Of a stretch of 64,000 nt of DNA, positions 36,748 through 44,155 are shown one piece after another. The translations under genes were made by a program, and so were the position numbers. Every line of letters starts with the position of its first letter. Position 1 is the first letter of the stretch. Source of the stretch: JBBPZA01 sp963797015 (GTDB lineage Bacteria > Actinomycetota > Thermoleophilia > Solirubrobacterales > Solirubrobacteraceae); the NCBI GenBank assembly GCA_963797015.1, contig CAWCNV010000001.1:248001-312000 (forward strand). Reading direction: 5' to 3'. Under the pieces are notes generated by a model that was given only the letters and a program-made list of their open reading frames with translations, did not search any database and was not told the DNA's origin.

Positions 36748-38330
36748 GCGACTACGACGTGATCGTGATCGGCAGCGGAGCGGGTGGGGGGACGCTCGTG
36801 CACCGGCTGGCCCCTTCCGGCAAGCGCATCCTGCTGCTCGAACGGGGCGACTGGCTGGCGCGCGAGCCCCAGAACTGGGACGCCGCCGACGTATTCGTCG
36901 ACAACCGCTACATCTCCGAGGACTCGTGGTCCGACGCCAAGGGCAAGAGCTTCCAGCCCCAGGTCCACTACTTCGTGGGGGGCGCTACCAAGCTCTACGG
37001 CGCGGCGCTCTACCGCCTGCGCAAGGAGGACTTCGGAGAGCTGCGCCACCACGACGGCATCTCGCCGGCATGGCCGATCGGCTACGACGAGATGGAGCCC
37101 TACTACACGCAGGCCGAGCAGCTGTACCAGGTGCACGGGGCGCGCGGCGAGGACCCGACCGAGCCGCCGGCAAGCGCGCCCTATCCCTACCCGGCGGTGT
37201 CGCACGAGCCGCGCATCCAGCAGCTCTCCGACGATCTCGCCGCCGCTGGGCACCAGCCCTTCCACGCTCCCTGCGGCATCATGCTCAACGAGGGCAACAT
37301 GCCCTACAGCGCGTGCGTGCGCTGCTCGACGTGCGACGGCTTCCCGTGCCTCGTACACGCGAAGTCCGACGCCGAGGTGCTCGCCGTACGTCCGGCGGTC
37401 GAGCACGACAACGTCACGCTGCTCACCAACTCCCGCGCGGTCTCGCTCCGCACCAACCCCTCGGGATCAGCCGTCACTGAGGTGGTCGTCGAGCGCGACG
37501 GCGCGCGCGAGACCTTCACCGGCGACATCGTCGTCGTGTCTTGCGGCGCCGCCAACTCGGCGAAGCTGCTGCTCTCCTCGGCGCTCGACACCCACCCCAA
37601 TGGGCTGGCCAACGGCTCGGACCAGGTGGGCCGCAACTACACCTTCCACGCCAGCCAGGCGGTGCTGGCGCTGTCCAAAGAGGAGAACCCGACGGTCTTC
37701 CAGAAGACGCTCGCGCTCCACGACTTCTACTTTGCTTCACGGGATTTTGAGTACCCGATGGGCGCCATCCAGATGGTCGGCAAGTCCGCGGCTCCGATGT
37801 ACCGCGGCGAGAAGCCGCTCGAGACCAAGCTGGCGCCGACCCGTACGCTGGAGACGACCGCCCGCCACGCGGTCGACTTCTGGCTCTCCACCGAGGACCT
37901 GCCGCGGCCCGAGAACCGTGTGACGGTGGACCGCGACGGCGCCATCAAGCTGAGCTACGAGCCCAGCAACCAGGTGCCGGTGGAGCGGCTCTACAACCAG
38001 CTCAAGTCGATGCTGGGCAAGCTGGGAATGCATGAGGGCCACCTGGCGCGGCGCCACGCCTACCTCAAGACGGCGATCCCCGTCGCCGGGGTGGCCCACC
38101 AGGCGGGCACCTGCCGCTTCGGCAGCGACCCCTCCGCGTCGGTGCTGAACACCGATTGCCGGGCCCACGAGCTCGACAACCTGTACGTGGTCGACACGAG
38201 CTTCTTCCCGAGCATAGGCGCGGTCAACCCGGCGCTGACGGCGATGGCCAACGCGTTGCGCGTGGGTGACCACCTGCTCGAGCGGCTCGGCGCGCGCGGC
38301 GCTCCGGCGAAGGCGGCCGATGGCGGCTGA
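36744..38330 (+). CDS. GMC family oxidoreductase
   Basis: A 528-residue flavoprotein of the glucose-methanol-choline family. The FAD motif is IVIGSGAGGGTLVHRL (about residues 7-22), and VHYFVGGATKLYGAALYRL is the second family block. The catalytic His lies in AHQAGTCRFG (about 452) and Asn in NPALTAMANAL (about 495). It contains a Cys-rich stretch, CVRCSTCDGFPCLVHAK (about 193-209), seen in many bacterial members. It would oxidise an alcohol or sugar and pass electrons to quinone or another carrier. Placed between a glucosidase and NDH-2, a sugar substrate is likely but inferred. Start GTG overlaps the GH15 stop. Confidence 0.88.
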   Translation: MSDYDVIVIGSGAGGGTLVHRLAPSGKRILLLERGDWLAREPQNWDAADVFVDNRYISEDSWSDAKGKSFQPQVHYFVGGATKLYGAALYRLRKEDFGELRHHDGISPAWPIGYDEMEPYYTQAEQLYQVHGARGEDPTEPPASAPYPYPAVSHEPRIQQLSDDLAAAGHQPFHAPCGIMLNEGNMPYSACVRCSTCDGFPCLVHAKSDAEVLAVRPAVEHDNVTLLTNSRAVSLRTNPSGSAVTEVVVERDGARETFTGDIVVVSCGAANSAKLLLSSALDTHPNGLANGSDQVGRNYTFHASQAVLALSKEENPTVFQKTLALHDFYFASRDFEYPMGAIQMVGKSAAPMYRGEKPLETKLAPTRTLETTARHAVDFWLSTEDLPRPENRVTVDRDGAIKLSYEPSNQVPVERLYNQLKSMLGKLGMHEGHLARRHAYLKTAIPVAGVAHQAGTCRFGSDPSASVLNTDCRAHELDNLYVVDTSFFPSIGAVNPALTAMANALRVGDHLLERLGARGAPAKAADGG

Positions 38331-39645
38331 GGGCGACGGCGGGCGGCGCCGCGTGGTGATCGTCGGCGGCGGCTTCGGCGGCCTGGCCGCCGCGCGGGCG
38401 CTGCGGAACGCCGACGTCGAGGTGACGCTGATCGACCGCATGAACCACCACCTGTTCCAGCCGCTGCTCTACCAGTCGGCGGCCGGCGCCGTGGCGCCCA
38501 GCGAGTGCGCGCCCGCGATCCGCCCGTTCCTGCGCCGCTCCCGCAACACGCGCGTGCTCATGGCCGAGGTCACCGACGTCGACCCGCAGGCGCGCGAGGT
38601 CGTGCTCGACCGGGGTGAGCGCATCGGCTACGACAGCCTGATCGTCTCCTGCGGTGGCGAGACGTCTTATTTCGGCAACGACGAGTGGAGCGAGGTCACC
38701 TGTGGCCTCAAGACTCTCCAGGACGCGATCGACCTGCGCAACCGCATCTACGGCGCGCTCGAGCAGGGTGAGCGGGCCGAGGACCCGGCCCTGCGGGACG
38801 AGTGGCTCACGTTCGTGGTGGTAGGAGGGGGGCCGACCGGCGTGGAGATCGCCGGGGCGTTGGGGGTCATCGCGCAGGAGTCGCGCCGCGGCGACTTCGT
38901 CCGCGTGGGGCCCGACCAGGTGCGCATAGTGCTGCTCGACGCCGGCAAGCGCGTGCTGGGCGCCTTCGACGCATCGCTGTCAACCAAGGCCGCGGGCGCG
39001 CTGGCCGACCTCGGCGTCACGGTGCACGAGGGCGCCCGCGTCACGGGGATCGACGCCCGCGGCGTGGACTACGAGGCCGACGGCAACACGGGGCGCATCC
39101 CCAGCCGCACGGTCATATGGGCGGCCGGCGTGCGCGCCGTGCCGCTCGCTGAGAAGCTCGCGCGCGCGACGGGCGGCGAGGCCGACCGCGCCGGCCGCGT
39201 CGCGGTCCAGCCCGACCTGAGCCTGCCCGGGCATCCCGAGATCTCGGTGATCGGCGACGTCGCAATCCTCGCGGGGCGCGACGGCAAGCCGCTGCCCGGG
39301 CTGGCGACGGTGGCGATCCAGCAGGCCCGGCATGTCGCGGAGGGGATCGCGGCGGGCAACCCAGGCGCGACGGGCCCGTTCCGCTACTTCGACAAGGGCG
39401 CGCTGGCGGTGGTCGGCCGCTCGATGGCGGTGTGCGAGATCCGCGGTTTCAAGCTCTCGGGCGTACCCGCCCTTGCGATCTACCTCGGCGTGCACCTCTA
39501 CTACCTGGGCGGCACGCCGGGCCACCGCGTGAAGGTCCTGATCGACTGGGTGAGCACGCGCATGGGCGATCGCGGCGGCCAGCTCGTGGACGGGCGGCTG
39601 GACAGCATCGAGCGCGCTCCGCCGGGCGTCGAAGCGGTGCGATGA
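38320..39645 (+). CDS. Type II NADH dehydrogenase (NDH-2 family)
   Basis: A 441-residue two-Rossmann flavoprotein that moves electrons from NADH to quinone without pumping protons. The FAD motif is VVIVGGGFGGLAAAR (about residues 12-26), the NADH motif VVVGGGPTGVEIAGAL (about 166-181), and the quinone-site region is PGLATVAIQQARHVAEG. The hydrophobic and amphipathic C-terminus (LAIYLGVHLYYLGG) is the membrane anchor typical of NDH-2. ATG 38320 overlaps the GMC stop by 11 nt. With cydAB downstream it forms a complete non-pumping NADH to bd-oxidase route. Confidence 0.92.
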   Translation: MAAEGDGGRRRVVIVGGGFGGLAAARALRNADVEVTLIDRMNHHLFQPLLYQSAAGAVAPSECAPAIRPFLRRSRNTRVLMAEVTDVDPQAREVVLDRGERIGYDSLIVSCGGETSYFGNDEWSEVTCGLKTLQDAIDLRNRIYGALEQGERAEDPALRDEWLTFVVVGGGPTGVEIAGALGVIAQESRRGDFVRVGPDQVRIVLLDAGKRVLGAFDASLSTKAAGALADLGVTVHEGARVTGIDARGVDYEADGNTGRIPSRTVIWAAGVRAVPLAEKLARATGGEADRAGRVAVQPDLSLPGHPEISVIGDVAILAGRDGKPLPGLATVAIQQARHVAEGIAAGNPGATGPFRYFDKGALAVVGRSMAVCEIRGFKLSGVPALAIYLGVHLYYLGGTPGHRVKVLIDWVSTRMGDRGGQLVDGRLDSIERAPPGVEAVR

Positions 39646-39667
39646 CGGCGGCGCAGACGTCGCGCTC

Positions 39668-41050
39668 ATGACGTCGATCCTGGCTGCGCAGCTGACGCCG
39701 GCGCGGAGCCAGATGGCGTTCACGCTCGGGTTCCACATCATCCTCGCCTCGCTCGGCGTCGCCTTCCCGGCGATCATGCTGATCGCCAACTACATCGCGC
39801 TGCGCCGCGACGACGCCGCCGCGCTGCTGCTGGCGCAGCGCTGGTCGAAGGTCGGGGCGGTGACGTTCGCCGTCGGAGCGGTCACCGGCACGGTGCTGTC
39901 GTTCGAGTTCGGCCTCTTGTGGCCGCAGTTCACGGCGCGCTTCGGCAGCGTGTTCGGTGTCCTGTTCGCGATCGAGGGGATCTTCTTCTTCCTCGAGGCG
40001 ATCTTCTTCGCGATCTACATCTTCGGCTGGAAACGGCTGAAGCCCTGGACCCACTTCTGGACGGGCGTGCCGATCGCGATCTGCGGGATCGGCGGCGCGT
40101 TCTCGGTCGTCGCGGTCAACTCGTGGATGAACCAGCCGCAGGGCTTCACGCTCGACGGCAACGACGTGACAAAGGTCGAGCCGCTGAAGGTGATCTTCAA
40201 CAAGGCGGTGCCCTACGAGGTGCCGCACATGATCCTCGCCGCCTACCTGGTGTCGGGCTTCCTGATCGCGTCGGTGTACGCGGTCGGGATGCTGCGTGGG
40301 CGGCGCGACCGCTACCACCGCCTCGGGCTCCTGATCCCGTTGACCGTGGCCTGCGTCGCGACGCCGATCCAGTTCGCGGTCGGCGACACCGCGGCGCGCG
40401 CGATCGCCGACCACCAGCCGATCAAGTTCGCGGGCATGGAGTGCGTGCAGCAGACCTCGACGCACGTGACGGAGTACATCTACGGCCGCTGCACGTCCAG
40501 CGGGGTCAAGGGCGGCATCGGGATACCGGGTTTCGACTCGTTCCTGGTGGGCTGGAGCACGGACACCCAGGTCACCGGCCTGGACTCCGTGCCGCCCGAC
40601 GACCGCCCGCCGGCCAACACGATGCTCCACTGGGCCTTCGACACGATGGTCGGCATCTGCTCGGTGCTGATCCTCCTGGGGCTGTGGCTCGCCTGGGGCT
40701 GGTGGCGCAAGCGCGACATCCCTCAGACGAAGTGGTTCCTGCGCGCGGTCGCGGTGTCGGGAGTGGCCGGAGTGGTCGCGCTCGAGTGCGGCTGGATCGT
40801 GACCGAGGTCGGTCGCCAGCCGTGGATCGTCTACGAGTACATGCGCACCAAGGACGCCGTCACCGCTGCCAGCGGGGTGTGGGTGACGTTCGGGCTCGTG
40901 CTCGCGCTCTACACCGCGCTCGGCGCGGCCCTGATCATCACCCTGCGGGTGCTCGCGCGGCGCTGGCGCGGGGTCGAGGTCGACGACGCGGAGGTCCCGT
41001 ACGGGCCCCGAGCAGAGGGAGCCCCGGTCTTCACCGGGGATTCACGGTGA
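39668..41050 (+). CDS. cydA: Cytochrome bd ubiquinol oxidase subunit I
   Basis: A 460-residue membrane protein carrying the hemes of the high-affinity bd oxidase. Heme ligand candidates are His in GFHIILASLG (about residue 23), His in YEVPHMILAAY (about 187) and Met in FDTMVGICSV (about 324). The conserved GRQPWIVYEYMRTKDAV (about 381-397) is present. The quinol loop is short (GLDSVPPDDRPPA region), the CIO-like type. The start ATG 39668 lies 22 nt after the NDH-2 stop. No cydCD assembly exporter is seen nearby. Confidence 0.95.
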   Translation: MTSILAAQLTPARSQMAFTLGFHIILASLGVAFPAIMLIANYIALRRDDAAALLLAQRWSKVGAVTFAVGAVTGTVLSFEFGLLWPQFTARFGSVFGVLFAIEGIFFFLEAIFFAIYIFGWKRLKPWTHFWTGVPIAICGIGGAFSVVAVNSWMNQPQGFTLDGNDVTKVEPLKVIFNKAVPYEVPHMILAAYLVSGFLIASVYAVGMLRGRRDRYHRLGLLIPLTVACVATPIQFAVGDTAARAIADHQPIKFAGMECVQQTSTHVTEYIYGRCTSSGVKGGIGIPGFDSFLVGWSTDTQVTGLDSVPPDDRPPANTMLHWAFDTMVGICSVLILLGLWLAWGWWRKRDIPQTKWFLRAVAVSGVAGVVALECGWIVTEVGRQPWIVYEYMRTKDAVTAASGVWVTFGLVLALYTALGAALIITLRVLARRWRGVEVDDAEVPYGPRAEGAPVFTGDSR

Positions 41051-42066
41051 GCAGCGCGGACGCCGTAGCGGCGGTGCTGTGGGTGGGCGCGACGTTCTAC
41101 GGGGTGTTCGGCGGCGCCGACTTCGGTGCGGGATTCTGGGCGCTGGTGGCCGGTGGGGGAGAGCGCGGCAGACGGCCGCGCCAGCTCATCGACGCGGCCA
41201 TCGGCACCGTCTGGGAGGCCAATCACGTGTGGCTGATCTTCGTCCTCGTCGTTTTGTGGACGGCGTTCCCGGATGCGTTCGGGTCGATCTTCTCCACGCT
41301 CTTCATCCCGCTCAGCCTCGCGGCGCTGGGGATCGTGCTTCGAGGCTCGGGCTTCGCCTTCCAGCACACCGCGCGCCGGCCGGCGGGGCGCCAGCTCGCC
41401 CAGCGGTTGTTCGGGGTCTCGTCGCTGCTCACGCCGTTCTTCATGGGGACGGTGGTCGGGGCTGTCGCCTCCGGCCGGGTGCCCGTAGGCAACGCGAAGG
41501 GTGACGCCGTGACGAGCTGGCTGAATCCCCTCTCGCTGATCATCGGCGCCCTGTTCGTCACGACCAGCGCCTACCTGGCCGCCGTGTTCCTGGTCAGCGA
41601 GGCGCGCCGCGCACGCGCCGTGGACCTCGAGAGCTACTTCAGGACGCGCGCTCTCGTCGCGGCGGTGGCGGGGGGCGTCCTCGGAGCGGCCGGGATCGTT
41701 GCGCTGCACTCGGACGCCCATTACCTCTACCACCGGCTCACCCACCAGGGCCTCGCGCTCGTGATCGTGTCCGTGCTGTGCGGCCTCGGACTGGTTGCGC
41801 TGCTCGTCCGGCGCGCTCCGCGCGGCACTCGGCCGCTGGCGGTGGGCGCCGTCGTCACGGTGATCTGGGGCTGGGGGGTGGCCCAGTACCCGTACCTGCT
41901 GCCGACGTCGCTGAAGATCTCCGACGGAGCCGCGCCGAGCGCGACGCTCCACAGCGTGCTGATCGTGTTCGTCGTCGCCGTCGTGCTGGTGCTGCCGTCA
42001 CTGATGCTGCTCTACACCCTCGGCCAGCGCGACCTGATCGAAGAAAGCGAGAAGCCGCGCCCGTAG
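41047..42066 (+). CDS. cydB: Cytochrome bd ubiquinol oxidase subunit II
   Basis: The 339-residue partner of CydA, with about eight hydrophobic helices. Family features are the N-terminal FGGADFGAGFWAL, IGTVWEANHVWLIFVLVVLWTAFP (about residues 52-75) and GSGFAFQHTA. The second half (WGWGVAQYPYLLP, then a long C-terminal helix) is normal. Start GTG overlaps the cydA stop (GTGA, 41047-41050). The bd oxidase reduces oxygen to water at low oxygen and resists nitric oxide and peroxide. Confidence 0.95.
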   Translation: MSSADAVAAVLWVGATFYGVFGGADFGAGFWALVAGGGERGRRPRQLIDAAIGTVWEANHVWLIFVLVVLWTAFPDAFGSIFSTLFIPLSLAALGIVLRGSGFAFQHTARRPAGRQLAQRLFGVSSLLTPFFMGTVVGAVASGRVPVGNAKGDAVTSWLNPLSLIIGALFVTTSAYLAAVFLVSEARRARAVDLESYFRTRALVAAVAGGVLGAAGIVALHSDAHYLYHRLTHQGLALVIVSVLCGLGLVALLVRRAPRGTRPLAVGAVVTVIWGWGVAQYPYLLPTSLKISDGAAPSATLHSVLIVFVVAVVLVLPSLMLLYTLGQRDLIEESEKPRP

Positions 42067-42089
42067 GCCGGCAGAGAGGAGACGGCGCA

Positions 42090-43466
42090 ATGGAGCGCGC
42101 GGCCATCACCGACGACGAGCTGGCGATCCGCTACGGCAATCGCTTCATCACCGAGGTTCCCGAGAAGGAGTTTCCCGCGGTGGGGATGGGGGCGCAGGAC
42201 GCGATGCGGCTGGTGGCCGAGGACCTGAGCGTCGACGGCGACCCGCAGCGCAACCTCGCGACCTTCGTGACGACCTGGATGGAGCCCGAGGCCCAGCGCA
42301 TCATCGCCGACAACCTGCATCGCAACTTCATCGATCACGCCGAGTATCCGCGCACGGCCGAGATCGAGCAGCGCTGCATCCGCATGCTCGCCGACCTCTT
42401 CCACGCGCCCGGCGAGACGACCGGCGCGCGCACGCAGGGGTCCTCCGAGGCGATCATGCTCGGGGCGCTGTCGCTGAAGTGGAAGTGGCGCGCGCGCCGC
42501 GAGGCGGCGGGCAAGCCGACCGACCGGCCCAACCTCGTGTTCGGCGGCGACGTGCACGTCGTGTGGGAGAAGTTCTGCCGCTACTTCGACGTCGAGCCGC
42601 GCATCATCCCGCTCCAGGAGCACAAGTACACGATCGGCCCCGAGGACGTGGAGCCCCACGTCGACGAGAACACGATCGGCGTCGCCGCGGTGCTCGGGAC
42701 GACCTTCACCGGCCACATGGACGACATCCGCGGGATCGACGCGCTGCTGGGCGAGCTCGAGGAGAAGCGCGGGCTGCAGGTCCCGCTGCACGTGGACGCC
42801 GCCAGCGGCGGCTTCGTGTGGCCCTTCCTCTACCCCGACTCCGAGTGGGACTTCCGGCTGGACCACGTCCGCTCGATAAACGTCTCGGGCCACAAGTTCG
42901 GGCTCGTCTACCCGGGCATCGGCTGGCTGATCTTCCGCGAGACTTCCGACCTCAGCGAGGAGCTCGTGTTCTACGAGAACTACCTCGGCAAGACCGATGC
43001 GACCTTCACGCTCAACTTCTCCACCGGCGCGGCGATGGTCCTCGCCCAGTACTACAACTTCGTCCGCCTGGGCCGCGAGGGCTACGCGTACGTGATGAAC
43101 ATGATGCGCACGAACGCGGGCGCGCTGGCGCGCCAGCTCGGCGAGTGCGGCGACTTCGAGCTGATGGGGGCGGGCGAGGAGCAGCTGCCGCTCGCCGCCT
43201 TCAAGCTCGCCGAGCCCCGGAGCTACGACGAGTTCGACATCGCCTGGCAGCTGTCGGCCGAGCGCGGCTGGATGGTCCCCGCGTACACGCTGCCCCCCGA
43301 CGCCCAGCACGTGAAGATGATGCGCGCGCTGGTCAAGGAGACGCTCACTCGCGACCTGGTCGACACGCTGGCCGGCGACATCGTCCAGGCCTGCCGGACG
43401 CTCGACGAGAAGGGCGGGATCCACCCGTCAGAGCGCCGGCAGGTCAAGACCGGGACCGGCTACTAG
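42090..43466 (+). CDS. gadB: Glutamate decarboxylase
   Basis: A 458-residue PLP enzyme that converts glutamate to GABA and CO2 and consumes a proton. Seen are EYPRTAEIEQRCIRMLADLFHAP and GSSEAIMLGALSLKWKWR (about residues 113-130), the PLP Asp in PLHVDAASGGFVWPFL and the PLP Lys in INVSGHKFGLVYPG (Lys about 269). The first residues DELAIRYGNRF match bacterial GadB. Start ATG 42090 has AGAGAGGAGA upstream. No glutamate/GABA antiporter (gadC) is present; the next gene is a GAP-family membrane protein. Proton consumption fits acid stress or stationary phase. Confidence 0.95.
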   Translation: MERAAITDDELAIRYGNRFITEVPEKEFPAVGMGAQDAMRLVAEDLSVDGDPQRNLATFVTTWMEPEAQRIIADNLHRNFIDHAEYPRTAEIEQRCIRMLADLFHAPGETTGARTQGSSEAIMLGALSLKWKWRARREAAGKPTDRPNLVFGGDVHVVWEKFCRYFDVEPRIIPLQEHKYTIGPEDVEPHVDENTIGVAAVLGTTFTGHMDDIRGIDALLGELEEKRGLQVPLHVDAASGGFVWPFLYPDSEWDFRLDHVRSINVSGHKFGLVYPGIGWLIFRETSDLSEELVFYENYLGKTDATFTLNFSTGAAMVLAQYYNFVRLGREGYAYVMNMMRTNAGALARQLGECGDFELMGAGEEQLPLAAFKLAEPRSYDEFDIAWQLSAERGWMVPAYTLPPDAQHVKMMRALVKETLTRDLVDTLAGDIVQACRTLDEKGGIHPSERRQVKTGTGY

Positions 43467-43471
43467 CGCCC

Positions 43472-44155
43472 ATGGGCGAGGTCGTCGCGCTGTCGTTCAC
43501 GGCGGCGCTGAACCCGACGCTGCTCACGGCCGCAACGGTGATGCTGCTGCTGCCGAACCCGAAGCGGCTGATGCTCGGCTACCTGCTCGGCGCCTATACG
43601 GTGAGCATCGCGCTCGGGATCGTGATCGTCTACGCGCTCGAGGGCTCGCGGACGGTCAGCAGCACCAAGCACACGGTCAACCCCATCGTGGACGTGGTGC
43701 TCGGGGCTTTGGCCCTTCTCGGGGCGTTCGTGCTCGCCACCGGCCGCCACGAGCGCATCACCGAGCGCCGGCGCGCGCGCAAGGCGGCGAAGCCGGACAA
43801 GGGCCCGCCGAAATGGCAGCGGGTCCTGAGCAAAGGCTCCGCCCGCGACACGTTCGTCGTCGGAATGGCGCTGACGCTGCCGGGCGCCTCCTACCTCGCC
43901 GCGCTCACCGCGCTCCACAAGGTCGACTACTCGGTACCGGTCACGGTCCTGATCATCGTCGGCATCAACCTGGTGATGCTGACGATCCTCGAGCTGCCCC
44001 TGCTGGGCTTCTTCTTCGCGCCCGAGGCGACGCCCGCCGCCGTCGACCGCGCGAAGGCGTGGGTCGGCCGCCACTGGCGGAGGGTCGCGACGATCGGGCT
44101 CACGTTCGTGGGCGTGGCGCTGATCGTCAAGGGCGTGGTCGGGCTGCTCAGCTGA
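43472..44155 (+). CDS. GAP-family (Sap/SfLAP-like) membrane protein
   Basis: A 227-residue protein with six predicted helices in two groups of three, the layout of the actinobacterial GAP/Sap family related to LysE-type exporters (VVALSFTAALNPTLLTAATVMLLLPNPKRLMLGYLLG; second half GMALTLPGASYLAALTALHK). A basic loop (about residues 92-118) separates the halves. Substrate unknown; the position after gadB makes a role in moving GABA or an acid thinkable, without direct support. Start ATG 43472, 5 nt after gadB. The end overlaps the convergent gene by 8 nt. Confidence 0.8.
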   Translation: MGEVVALSFTAALNPTLLTAATVMLLLPNPKRLMLGYLLGAYTVSIALGIVIVYALEGSRTVSSTKHTVNPIVDVVLGALALLGAFVLATGRHERITERRRARKAAKPDKGPPKWQRVLSKGSARDTFVVGMALTLPGASYLAALTALHKVDYSVPVTVLIIVGINLVMLTILELPLLGFFFAPEATPAAVDRAKAWVGRHWRRVATIGLTFVGVALIVKGVVGLLS

